A model generated the notes under the pieces. The model was not told the origin of the DNA. It saw only the letters and a list, made by a program, of their open reading frames with translations, and searched no databases. Position numbers and translations under genes: made by a program. DNA of 64,000 nt, from contig OZ035963.1 in NCBI GenBank assembly GCA_964034945.1, forward strand, positions 65,988,682 to 66,052,681, in the 5' to 3' direction. Numbering within the stretch: the stretch's first letter is position 1; every line of letters starts with the position of its first letter. This stretch comes from Chrysopilus asiliformis. Taxonomy: Eukaryota > Arthropoda > Insecta > Diptera > Rhagionidae. Below are positions 20,806 to 32,600 of this stretch, piece by piece.

Positions 20806-22087
20806 TATTTGTTGTTTAAAGTTGGTTTTTGAGGTTTGAAGTTTTCCAAATGCTAATTCACTTTTATGACTTTATTCTTCCAAAAATATTTGTGATATTT
20901 AATTGATTTAGGCTAAACGAAAGTTTAGGATCTTTTCGCATTCCAAAGTGATGGAAATTATAAAGAAAACCGATTTTTCTTTATAAAATAATCACAGACG
21001 ATGATTTTTGAATGACTTTTAATCACAGACGATGATTTTTGAATAACTTTTAATCACAGACGATGATTTTTGAATCATTTGTTGGGTTTTACAAAACATT
21101 TGTCAAGATTCAAGATTTCCAAAAACGACTGATTTAATTTTATCAACATTTGGTTAGAAAAGATTTGTCAAAATTATCTATTCGAATATCTAGATGGAGC
21201 AATTTTCGAGTAAAAAAAGCAGGCCATTCGAATACGGCATTAGTTTTGTGAATTTGTCTCAAGTTTGTTTAGTTTTTGTTGAAGTTTTTTTTCTTTTAAA
21301 TTGCGGTAAGTTAATAATGTTTTTATTTACAAAATATAAAAACTTCATCGCATTTCTTTTGTGTGAGCAATAAAGCAAAGTTTCTACCGTTATCGAGATA
21401 TTTTCATTACAAAGCGAAAAATTCGATTTTTGCAAATTGCTTGTAAACTACCGGTTTTTTTGAAAATACGACCAAAGGAAGAGTTAAAGTTATTAATATT
21501 TTCTTCATTCTTACCTTTCACAGTTAATCGAAATCTTATACTCGATCAAAGTGAAAATTCTAATAGAAATCTTTTACTCCAATTAAAATGTTTATATAAA
21601 CTAATATTTCATTCGTCGGGTTTTGGTGTAGTTATGAGCTGTTCATATGGATATCTTTTTATTGGGATGGGAAAACAGGGCAAATATTCTTAACAATAAA
21701 TAAAACCCTAAATAATTCACAATTCCACGAAATTTATTGCTAATTGCTTAATGATTTATAGAATAAATACCGTTGAACAAGTACAATTTTAAAGTGAAGT
21801 CGAATAAAAACTATAAACAAATATATTGAGTCAACAACTTAAGGCTAAAGAAAAATAAATAAATCCAAACTCCTTTAAATAGCAATCAAATTCAAAACAT
21901 AATAAAAAAGAAAAATTGTGTTGCCATCAAGCCTAGCATTTGTAAAATGTTTCTACAAAGTAATTTAATTTGAAATCCACATTGCACACCACGCGTACAA
22001 TAAGTTCTAAGGATAACAGTATTCAGAAATATCATCTTAACAATTGGAATGAAGTTAAATACGTTTGCTAATTGAACTATGGCATGA
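20806..22087. other. Intergenic stretch with a 31-bp tandem repeat and a dispersed repeat
   Basis: Three copies of a 31-bp unit (AATCACAGACGATGATTTTT...) lie at 20990-21081. Positions 21385-21690 match other dispersed copies near 30310-30490 and 46490-46690 (TACCGTTATCGAGATATTT, CAAACTAACGGTTTTT, ATTCGTCGGGTT). The open frame at 21430-21693 is inside this repeat and is not credited as a gene. Confidence 0.6.
20990..21081. repeat. 31-bp tandem repeat, three copies
   Basis: Units start at 20990, 21021 and 21052. Each contains AATCACAGACGATGATTTTT followed by GAAT and a variable TTTT end. Copies differ by only a few bases. Confidence 0.85.
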
Positions 22088-23334
22088 TTAGTAGAAGGAA
22101 TATCGCGTTAAACCAATCCTGGCCAGATTATCGCACGACGGAACTTTCAGTGACTGAGCCTGCTCGACTTGAGTACGGCTACCGAAGCTTCGAGCACGGG
22201 CAATCATCGAATCTCCTACAACAATGAAAAAAGTGAAATTTTTTGTGGTTGTTTTAAATTGGAAAATTGAAATTACGGTAGCTCTTTTCACGGTAGCAAC
22301 TCTGCTTCATTGTAGTGATGTAATCTTCCTCGACTGAATTCTCGAGACGTGCTAAGGAGCCTTGGTAGTCCTCTGTGAAGGAGTCTTTTACGTAATACGG
22401 GATGTTCAGGTGGTTTGTTCGTCGCTGGATGTGATATTTGCTGAAAGGTATCAAGAACCATTAAATAAATACCAAAAATACAAAAGAATTGTTAATTTTA
22501 CGAGGTGTGAGCTAGACTATAGAGTGGATCCGATGTAAAAAACGACGACATCATGGAGATAATCACCAAACAAAGAATAAGACCAAAGGCGATGCCTGGT
22601 TGCTGGCCAGATTCGCGACGGTGCTGTTGACTAGCGTAGCGCTGGCCCCCGTTCATCCGCTGTTGGGGGAATCCCCCGAAAAACATATTAAACAGCTCCT
22701 CCGCCGAAATGTCCGATTCGAAACCGCGAGCGTACGCGTATTCATAGTTGTTGTGATCGGCGTGGTAGCGCGAATGATTGAAGTGTTGCTGGTGGCCCTC
22801 GTCCACTTGAGACCCGTACAAATCGTACTCCTTCCGCTTGCGGGTGTCAGTCAACACGGCAACGGCATTTCCGAGCGCCTTAAAGGCCTCCGCAGCCCCA
22901 GGTGCTTTGTTCTTGTCAGGGTGGAGTTGCAGGGCCAACTTTTTGTAAGCCTTCTTAATTTCCGAATCGGTGGCTTCCTTGGTGACGCTCAGGACCTCAT
23001 AGAAGTCCTTGCACTTCTGAATCTTCCGCACCATATCCAGCTGCTCTTTCGTGTAGTCCTGCTCATGGGGCGCCGTTTTCGCAGTACCCTCTTGTTGTTC
23101 AGTACCAGCGTTCTTCCTGGCCCGGAGATTCTCGGTGCTTTGGTGGCTGGGACTTTTGTTGTTTGCGGATCCGGCCATTGATCCTACGTGCCTAAGCAAA
23201 TCGTTGACTCGTTGCGATGGAAAGAGTTTGTCGGCCTTCCGTAGAAACTTCTCAGCCTTATCGTAATTACTAGAGTTTATTGCAGCCAACGCAAGCTCAA
23301 TACATCGATCTGCTTCGTCTCGATTGGATTCCAT
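22088..23334 (-). CDS. DNAJB14: DnaJ homolog subfamily B member 12/14 type ER membrane J-protein
   Basis: Hsp70 co-chaperone anchored in the ER membrane, where this family helps fold and degrade membrane proteins. Exons are 23334-22502, 22440-22277 and 22215-22088, giving 374 aa. The start is the ATG giving MESNRDEADRCIELA, which aligns with the family N terminus. Four upstream codons are open but begin with TTG. The J domain covers about 110-175, with the HPD motif at about 138-140 in LQLHPDKNKAPGA. One membrane helix (GIAFGLILCLVIISMM) lies at about 247-266. It is followed by the DUF1977-type lumenal region: DPLYSL, the KYHIQRRT junction across an intron, IPYYVKD and CYREKSYRD. The introns are 61 nt each. 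DNAJB12 and DNAJB14 cannot be told apart here, so the symbol is provisional. Confidence 0.93.
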
Positions 23335-23704
23335 TTTCTGATGCAACTGTGTTTATTTAATTAGTGCGAAGTTACAATCGATTTTTTTCTAGCACCAGAG
23401 TGGTAATTTCTACTCGATTCGTGAGGATTTTTCACCTTCCTCAGCCACGGAAATTTAATTAAAAGGAAACTCGAAAATTTTCACAACTGACAGGCGAGTG
23501 CGATTGGTTGGTTGTGGGTATCGCCAGAAGATTTTTGGGGTGTGTTCTGAGAGAATGGAAAAACTAATCATAGGGCGAAACCCCATGAAGTGTGAACGCA
23601 GCACGAGTGACAAATTAAATGTTTAACAAAAAATAACAAATTAAGTACAACTTTTTTATTATTTCATATTTCAGATGAGTTCCGATTATACACCTATCCA
23701 TTGA

Positions 23705-23840
23705 ACGCGGAATAGTTCCTTTTTAGCCACGGCGCCACGTCCTACATACGCGGAAAAGTTCCTTTTTTAGCCACGGCGCCACGTCCTTTTTCAATACTCA
23801 CCTCGGTTTGAGTCTCACCTCGGTATGACATCTAGCAAAT
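23705..23840. repeat. GC-richer tandem duplication with GGCGCC
   Basis: Two copies of a unit of about 43 bp (CGCGGAA(T/A)AGTTCC...AGCCACGGCGCCACGTCC) start near 23706 and 23749. A shorter duplicate of CTCACCTCGGTTTGA follows at 23797-23826. This stands out from the AT-rich surroundings. Confidence 0.7.
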
Positions 23841-24282
23841 TCACCACGGATACTTTATTATACTTTTTTTTGTAACAATATGTTTGAATTTTTAAATATT
23901 TCACCTGAAATTACTTAAAAAAGTCTAAATTATATAAAAAATTGTAACTTTATCTCAAATAAATTAACAAAGAACAAAAAACATTTTTTATTTGTATATG
24001 TGTATATGTTTGACATTCAAAAAAAGTTTAATATCTCTCGATTGGCAGTTTTTTTCGGAAATCGGAAAAATGCCATTCGATGTAAGTGTCCCCCCTTTCC
24101 AAAACCGTTTTCAGACCGAAAAAATTCGCTTCCGGTCAGGAGAAATCGACCGCTAAAGGTGCCAGCACGCATTTTACAAAAAGTGGAAAATCTTGCGATT
24201 GGCAATTTTCCTTGGAAATCGATGAAACGATGTATTTTTTTAAGAAATAAATTTTTTGGACGTACAAAAAAGAATTGTAATG

Positions 24283-26172
24283 ATTTTCAAATATAGTTCC
24301 CATGCTACCATTATGAAGGGGACTTTTAAAATTCCCCTCTTGACAACTACTTGACACCTAAAGAAATTCCCGCCAAAATGAAAATTAATTAAATTTGCAA
24401 TATTCCAAATTTTGGAACCAGGAAAATGCTTCGTTTTTATGCCTACCTATTTTGCAGGTATTTTCTCGTAAAACAGGTAAAAGATCTATGAAGAAAACAG
24501 CCTGAGAACGACGAAAATCAGCGAAAATCTGACGGTGGCCACAGAAGGAGAAATTTCATTTTTCATTTTCCTGTTTTCTTCCTATTTAATGGATAAAATT
24601 ACATAATAATTGACATTTTCAAAGCGATTTTGCATTTTCTAATCAAATCCCACAATTTTAAATAAAAATCTTTCGAAAAACTATAAAAACTTATTGAATG
24701 AAATCAAGTTTACATTCGAAGTCCATTTGCTTGTTTTCCCCTGTGAAAATTTCTTCGATTTTTTTAGCAAAATTTTTTGATTTTCCAAACGACTTTAGCT
24801 AGAGATCTGAAATTTTGCACAAATGCAAGTAACGTAAAGAGAAAGAATTGGTAAAAAAATGGGGAAAATCGGATAACTCCTTCCCACCTTCCCGCTGAAA
24901 ATTTAAGTTTTTGGCGATTTTATCGAAAACGGTTCGGTTTATCAAAAAAGTTGCAAACAGAAAAGTGTTTACAATGTAATTTCACATAATTCGGCCATAC
25001 ATCAAAATTCAATCTGACCACTCTTTCTCCCTTTTTTAATTTTTCAATTAAATTTCTGCCACTACGGGTTAGTTTTCGGTTTATAACACGAAAACTGTTT
25101 GAAATATCACCTTTATGTCTTTAAAGAAGTTGTAGAGAATTATATTTAGTATCTAACAGTAAAAATTTTCATTAAAAAAAAGTAACCAAAAAAGGAGTTT
25201 TCTCGAATTTACCGAATCTTTTCCTCGTCCTGAAAAAAATTGTATGAAATTTTTTTCTCGCGATCCATTTTTTTAAAATTTCAGACAATTTCTCTACATT
25301 TTGCTGTAAATATTGTGTATCTACGATGAACAGGTCAAAAGATATGAATTTTTGAAAAAAATTGATTTCAGGTAAATCTGCAATGAAAAATTCTCCGAAG
25401 AAAATCGAAAATCTTTGAGCGACATAAAATATCATAAATGTCGGTCGGTTGAATTTATGATATATGCATGAATTATGTAAAATTGTATTCTAAACACTTT
25501 TTTCTTTGAAACTTTTTTGATGTGGTAAACCGTTTTCGAGAAAATCGCCAAAAACTTCAATTTTCAGCGGGAAGGGGGGAAGGAGTTATCCTATTTTCCC
25601 CATTTTTTTACCAATTCTTTCTCTTTACGTTACTTGCATTTGTGCAAAATTTCAGATCTCTAGCTAAAGTTGTTTGGAAAATCAAAAAATTTTGTTAAAA
25701 AAATCGAAGAAATTTTCACAGGGGAAAACAAACAAATGGACCTCGAATGTAAACTCGATTTCATTCAATAAATTTTTATAGTTTTTTGAAAGATTTTTAT
25801 TTCAAATTGTGGGATTTGATTAGAAAATGCAAAATCGCTTTGAAAATGCCAATTATTATGTAATTTTATCCATTAAAAGGGAAGAAAACAGGAAAATTAA
25901 AAAATAAATTTCCCCTTCTGTGGCCACCGTCAGATTTTCGCTGTTTTTCGTCGTTCACAGGCTGTTTTCATTCAGATCTTTCACCTGTTTTACGGCAAAA
26001 TACCTGCAAAATATATACGCATAAAAACGAAGCATTTTCCTCCACTTAAAATTTGGAATATTGCAAATTTAATTAATTTTCATTTTGGCGCGAAAATTTT
26101 TAGCTGTCAAGAGGGGAATTTCTTATCTCACAAGCATAATGGCAGCATGGGAACTATATTTGAAAATGTTTT
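24283..26172. mobile_element. Large inverted-repeat element
   Basis: Arms of about 720 bp at 24283-25005 and 25460-26172 are reverse complements with scattered differences. Examples are CAAATATAGTTCCCATGCT against AGCATGGGAACTATATTTG at the outer ends, and AAGAGAAAGAATTGGTAAAA against its complement further in. The middle of about 455 bp recurs inverted at 27240-27790. No transposase frame is visible, so it is a foldback-type or otherwise non-autonomous element. Confidence 0.7.
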
Positions 26173-26997
26173 TGGATAAGAAAATGTTTTGCAATGAATT
26201 TTCTAGTAACACGGTTTTATTTTGTAGGATTTTTGTGGAAGTTGCACAATTTTTACCAATTCTTAATTTTTGCGAGACACGCATTTGTGTAAAATTGCAG
26301 AATTTTAACTTTATTCCATAAAGATTATTTGATTGGAAATCAGCTTGTTTACTTCATAATAGCAACTGTGACTCCTATGTGGTACCAATAAGGCTGAAAG
26401 TTGTTCAAAGTTCGTCAAAATTGCTGGTCTAAAAATTCTAAATTCGCACGATTTGATGGATAACAGCGCCATCTATTGAGTTTTATTTTATTTTATTTTC
26501 TAATTCCGTGTTTCGAACCGGAATTTTAATTAAATTCTTTGGAATAATTGATCAAGGCGGGGAAGTATTATAAATATTTTCTAATTCTTTGATTTGAGGA
26601 AATTCAATTTTGGTGTTTTGTGAATATTTCATTTCAGGTGCATTTTAGAAGACAACATCTTCGACCAAACTTGTAGCAAATTAACAGGACTACAAAACCT
26701 TCATGGAAGATTTTTGCGTCAAACTAGCCGTCTAGGAAATACTAGCGCGAACAGTAAAATTTTTATTCGTTTTCACATAAACCTCTATAAAACGACGAAA
26801 AAAATTAATTAAAGCCAGCTAATGGCAATAATTTAGAAATGAAGGTAAATGGAGAATTTTTTAGTATCAATTGGTCACGATTGACTCTAAATGAAATCCC
26901 AAACAGTAGTATTGGGTATATGTTGGACTATTAAACAATTTTAAAGATTTTTTTGATTTTCCGAGCGAATAAAAAGCAGATGGACACCGAATGTGGA

Positions 26998-27790
26998 CTT
27001 CAATGAAATCAAGTAAACATTCGATGTCCGTTTGCTTGCCTTTCCCTGTGAAGATTTTTTCGATTTTTTTAACGAATTTTTTTATTTTCCAAATGACTTT
27101 AGCTAGAGATTTGAAATTTTGCACAAATGCAAGTAACGTAAGGAGAAAGAATTGGTAAAAAAATGGGGAAAATCGGATAACTCCTTCCCACCTTCCCGCT
27201 GAAAATTTAAGTTTTTGGCGATTTTCTCGAAAACGGTTTACCACATCAAATAAGTTTCAAAGAGAAAAGTGTTTAGAATACAATTTTACATAATTCATGC
27301 ATATATCATAAATTCAACCGACCGACATTTATGATGTTTCATGTCGCTCGAAGATTTTCGATTTTCTTCGGAGAATTTTTCCATTGCAGATTTGCCTGAA
27401 ATCAATTTTTTTTCAAAAATTCATATCTTTTGACCTGTTTATCGTAGATGCACACTCTTTATAGCAAAATGTAGAGAAATTGTCTGAAATTTTAAAAAAA
27501 TGGATCGCGAGAAAAAAATTTCATACAATTTTTTTCAGGACGAGGAAAAGATTCGGTAAATTCGAGAAAACTCCTTTTTTGGTTACTTGTTTTAATGCAA
27601 CTTTTTACTATTAGATGCTAAATACAATTCTCTACAACTTTTTTGAAGATATAAAGGTGGTATTTCAAACAGTTTTCGTGTTATGAACCGAAAACTAACC
27701 CGTAGTGGCAGACATTTAATTGAAAAATTTAAAATCGGGGGAAAGAGTGGTCCATTTGAATTTTGGTATATGGCCGAATATATATGTATA
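26998..27790. repeat. Third, partial copy of the inverted-repeat element
   Basis: Positions 26998-27240 repeat part of the left arm (near 24700-24950) in the same orientation. Positions 27240-27790 are the reverse complement of the central segment 25000-25540 (for example TTAGTTTTCGG and ACGGGTTAG on opposite strands). It is therefore an inverted copy of centre plus right arm. Confidence 0.65.
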
Positions 27791-28050
27791 TGTACCTAGT
27801 GGTTTGAGTTCATTTACTTTAAATTTGAAAATGTCTGTGATATTTTTTACAAAAATCGTAGTTTTCTGTCAACTTTTGGAAAAGTAACGGTAGCTAAGTA
27901 AGTAAGGGGTGTCTCCCATACATATTTTTGATATAACACAATTTTTTGAAAATATCTCGAAAACTATGCGCTTTTATGAAAAAATGAATGTATCTAAATT
28001 TAAAGGAAATAAAATTTTCTACATTTTTTGTTTTAACAATTCCTACGTAT

Positions 28051-28400
28051 TTAAAGTTAAAAGTCTTAAAGTCATTTAAAGTTAAAAGTCTTAAAGTCAT
28101 TTAAAGTTAAAAGTCTTAAAGTCATTTAAAGTTAAAAGTCTTAAAGTCATTTAAAGTTAAAAGTCTTAAAGTCATTTAAAGTTAAAAGTCTTAAAGTCAT
28201 TTAAAGTTAAAAGTCTTAAAGTCATTTAAAGTTAAAAGTCTTAAAGTCATTTAAAGTTAAAAGTCTTAAAGTCATTTAAAGTTAAAAGTCTTAAAGTCAT
28301 TTAAAGTTAAAAGTCTTAAAGTCATTTAAAGTTAAAAGTCTTAAAGTCATTTAAAGTTAAAAGTCTTAAAGTCATTTAAAGTTAAAAGTCTTAAAGTCAT
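28051..28400. repeat. Perfect 25-bp tandem array, 14 copies
   Basis: Exactly 350 bp is made of 14 units of 25 bp. Each contains TTAAAGTTAAAAGTC and then TTAAAGTCAT, and I found no mismatch between copies. The unit itself holds nested TTAAAGT-like sub-repeats. It directly follows the repeat-rich block. Confidence 0.97.
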
Positions 28401-29646
28401 AGTGAATGTGAATTACAGAATTAACAGTTTTAACAATTTAGATTCTAAAAAGGGTATTTTTATTGTCAAAGATTTTAAAAATATTTTTTTCCAAAACTAA
28501 ATATTGCAGAGGAAAGTTTTGTGTTGATCACAACTGATATTTTTTAAAGAATTGTACAACTATAAATAATATAAACACATTTAAGATAAAATTTGTTCTG
28601 TAATTTGTTGATTAGTTCGATTTGTTATTTTGGCTCTTGAATCATAGAAAATTTAAACAATTATGATTAGAATATTATCTGAAGAATATTGTTGTTATTC
28701 GAAAAATCTTGCAATTCATTATTGAATATAAATCCGAACATTTTTGAACAATAATCAATTTCTTTAAAAAAATTTGCATGCAATTTTTCTTCTTTTTTAA
28801 CAAGAAAATTGCATTCTTATTTTTAAGAATATTCGGAATATCTTTTTCTTGATATTTATAAAAAGTAAAATACATTAGAAATAGATTTTGATAGCTTCCG
28901 AGCAATCGTAATTTTGTCGTTGTAGACGGTGTATTTTGAATTTAAATTAAATCTGTTGTATTTTTTTAATAACGTGGCGAAATTTGATAAATCTTTATTA
29001 ATACGTTGAAAAAATGAAAAAAAATAACGCAAAATTTTTGTGAAAATTTACTAATTTCGGGAAATAAAATATCCAACAGATTTTTGTAACTTTACCGCCA
29101 TTTTGGTCGGTCGGTTAAATTTTTATGATTTGTGCGAAACATTTAAATATTTACTGAATTTACAACCTCCTTTCTGATTTTCTTTTGGTTATTGTTAATT
29201 ATTTAATTTTTTTTTCTGATACAGTAAATTACGCTTAAATACAAAACTCGTATAATTGCACATACAGTTTGTGAATCGTAATTAAAAAAAAAGTGTTATA
29301 ATTTTTTTTTTTCAAATTTTTTAAATTTTTTTTAACCTCACTTTTAGAATATCCCTGGGATTTTCATCAAACGCCAATTTCAACTGTCAAAATCCGAACA
29401 AAATTTTCACTTGTTCGAACGGAAAGAAGTGCAGGCAGTCTGCTGGAGTTTTCAATCAAATCGAAGTCGAAAATTGTGATATTAGTGATTAAAACGTTGC
29501 TAAAATTGTTGAGAATATCGAGAGAAAGACTACATCGTGTCAAATTGAGTGAACATTTTATTTCGCAACATGGAATAATTTCGTGTCCATTTGGCGTAAA
29601 TTCATTTTCCACTTGGGATCAGCGAATTCCACAAGATCGATGCAAA
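28401..29646. other. AT-rich upstream region of SMC6
   Basis: This contains a short dispersed motif (28509-28546, GTGTTGATCACAACTGATAT) and otherwise A/T-rich sequence. The SMC6 promoter must lie in its last few hundred bases. A very short upstream frame (ATG GAA TAA near 29570) may precede the SMC6 start. Confidence 0.5.
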
Positions 29647-32600
29647 ATGGGTCGCAAAAGATCCAGTGCGGACGAAACTTCCGCTGGCCCTTCGAAAAGA
29701 GCAAATTTGGAATGTAGTCAGGTAAGAATTTGAAATATCATGCAAAGTCCTGTCACAAGTTGGTCAAGCTGTTTGTTTGTTATTTGATTGCAATTTTTGA
29801 ACCTCAGTAATCGCAACACTTGAATTTAGATAACATAAGCAAGCGCACATCGGAAAAGCTTTTTCATGATGAATGGAATGCGTTTTAGTGATATCGGATA
29901 AAAATGTTTCCTTATTTCCAGAGTGTCAATGCAACGCAAATCACGCAAGCGCTTCGCAGTGGGAAAATTCTGCGAATGAGGCTTATCAACTTTATGTGCC
30001 ATTCGAACTTGGCGATTGATTTCAATAGTCGAGTAAATCTGCTGGTCGGAAGTAACGGAAGCGGAAAAAGCGCCATTCTGACGGCTTTGATTGTTGGATT
30101 GGGGGCGAAGGCGAGCAAAACCAATCGAAGTTCCAGCATTAAACGTAAGTAACTCATTGTGGAAATACTAGATACAAAAAAATGTCGAGAGTCCTGAAAT
30201 GTGCGACGCAAAAGGATTAAATCCTTGATAATTAGACGCAGTTTTGATGTATGTTTTGTTGTGTTGAAAACAGGACGTAAAACAACAAGAAAAATGCTTT
30301 TTTCCCATTTATCAGAAAAATTAAAGATACTAAAATTCTCTTTTATCTTAACTGGATATCTTTTACCGTTATCGAGATATTTCAGATTTTGCAAAATAAA
30401 AATTCATATTTTTATATAACCTAATATTTTATTCGTCGGGTTATAGTATAAAGTAAGCAGAAACGTAGATTTTGTATAAGAAAGTCATGTGCTGTTCAAA
30501 AAAGATATTTTTTTTTCATTTGATCAGTTAATTTGGAATTGACCCTCTCTTGCCTTGTCATTTTGTTTTTTGTTAAAAAAGCCGTTTTCGAGTTGATTGT
30601 TTAAAACTCTTCCATATATCTGGCTTTCAGATTTAATAAAAAACGGTGAAGCTTCATCAACGATTGAAATCGAATTAGCAAACAATGGCGCGGATAGCTA
30701 CGATCATGAGAAATATGGCGACAAAATCACCGTAATTCGTCATATTACGGGATCTAGTTCGAATTACAAATTGAAGAATTCCACCGGCCAGATTGTTGCC
30801 AAGGGCCGCGATGAGCTTATGAAAATGCTGCTCTATCTGAACATTCAAACAGATAATCCGGTATTTGTTTTGAATCAGGACTCTGCAAGAACTTTTCTAA
30901 AAGAGTAAGTTGTGATTATTTTTTTTTACTTATGATGGAGATTTTAAAAATATAATTTGTTTGCAGTATGGAGCCGTCCAAGAATTACCAGCTGTTCTTG
31001 AAGGCCACGCAGATTGAAACCGTATTGGAGAAGTTGACCAAATGCGGTCACATGTACAACAATCATAAATATCATTGGCAGTGCTGTAAAAAGGTTGAAC
31101 ATACTTTTTGTTTTTTTATTTGAAAAATTGAGAATTTTTAACAAAGATTTAAATCTTTTGTTCTAGATTGAAGTTTTTCCGTTTTCTTAAAGTTTCGAGT
31201 TTCCATTTTTTAAAGTTCTCAGGCGCTGTCCATAAAATATACGTGAAAATACTTTTAAGCCTTTCGGACCCCTCTCCCTCCACTTTTCCGTTTTGCTCGT
31301 CAGACTTTTTCGCTTTTGCATGGAATTCGGTACAGGCGTCACAGAACTCCCCTCTATTCTAACAGTGCGACGTATTTTATGGACAGTTTATGGATCTCTT
31401 AATTAAAACTTCTAATATTTTAAATTTTGGCGTCTTTTTTCCAGAAATCGGAAGTTCTAAAAAAGGAAGTCTCAGTTCTAGAAGAAAAATACAATCGACT
31501 TTTATCAGCAGAATCAATCAAGGTAAAATTTTTTGAATTAAAAAATGTTAATCACATTTAAAGCCGAATTTTCGGATATTAGAAAAAACTGGCCGAGTAC
31601 AAAGTTGAGTTGCTATGGATACGAGTCAAAGAACAGGAGGATAACGTCCATGAACTTGTTGAAAAAATGAAAAAAATTGCTGACCAAATTAAGAAATTGG
31701 GAAATCAGATTTCCGGGAAATCATCCCTGGAGAATGAGATGAAGGAGACAATTCGGTGAGATTGGTTTATTTTTTTTTTATTTCTCAAAGTTTCATAGAC
31801 CAATGGAAATTATTGAGAGCTATCTATAAATTACGTCACTGTAAGTTTAGGTTTTTCGGATCCTTTCCACCTCCCTCTTTCTACTTCTGACTCTTCGTCA
31901 TACTTTTCCTATGGTTACACTCATGCGGTTAATACCGTCGTCACACTATCGCATACCCCTCAAATATGTGATACATTTTATGAACAGCTTTCACTAATTT
32001 GCAAATTTCTCTTTGCATTTCCCAGATCTCTACAGGAAGAGTGGGACGGGCAAAACTCCAGAGTAAATGAAGAAAATCGAATTTTGAATGTATTACGTAC
32101 TGCCTACAATACCGCAAATGAACATCATCAAGCTGAAGTTCGTTTGTGCCGAAAAATGGATGATAAATTGCAGCACATCAACGAGCAAATCGTTCTGCTG
32201 GAAAATCATATCGAGGGGAGATCAGAAGAGTAAAAAATGTTTATCTACATAAAGGAACAGAAAAAAAACGTTAAAAAAATTCCCTTTTAGTACAATTACC
32301 CAAGCAAAGCGAATGCGCGAGACAAATGAGGCGAAAGTCGAGACGTTGAAGGGGCGGAACAATGAATTGCAGGCGATTGTAGACAGCGCTGAGCGGGATA
32401 TAAAAATGCTGACCAACACAATCGAGCAATCCGAAGAGGAACACAACGAATTGAATCGCCGTCGAAAAACCGCAAAGACAAACATTTCGGTTGCTGCAGG
32501 GCGTCTAAAGGAAATCGAAGGGACTTCCGCTAATCCTCTGTCGGTTTATGGACCACACGTTGAAGGTCTGCTTGCCGCTATACAAAATTATCACAAGGCG

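Noticed and set aside
21430..21693. 87-codon plus-strand frame
   Set aside because: It falls within a dispersed repeat that has other copies at 30310-30490 and 46490-46690. It has no domain and no supporting splice sites.
22600..23181. 193-codon plus-strand open frame
   Set aside because: It lies antisense to the DNAJ coding exon, which has the J domain and HPD motif. This is a composition shadow.
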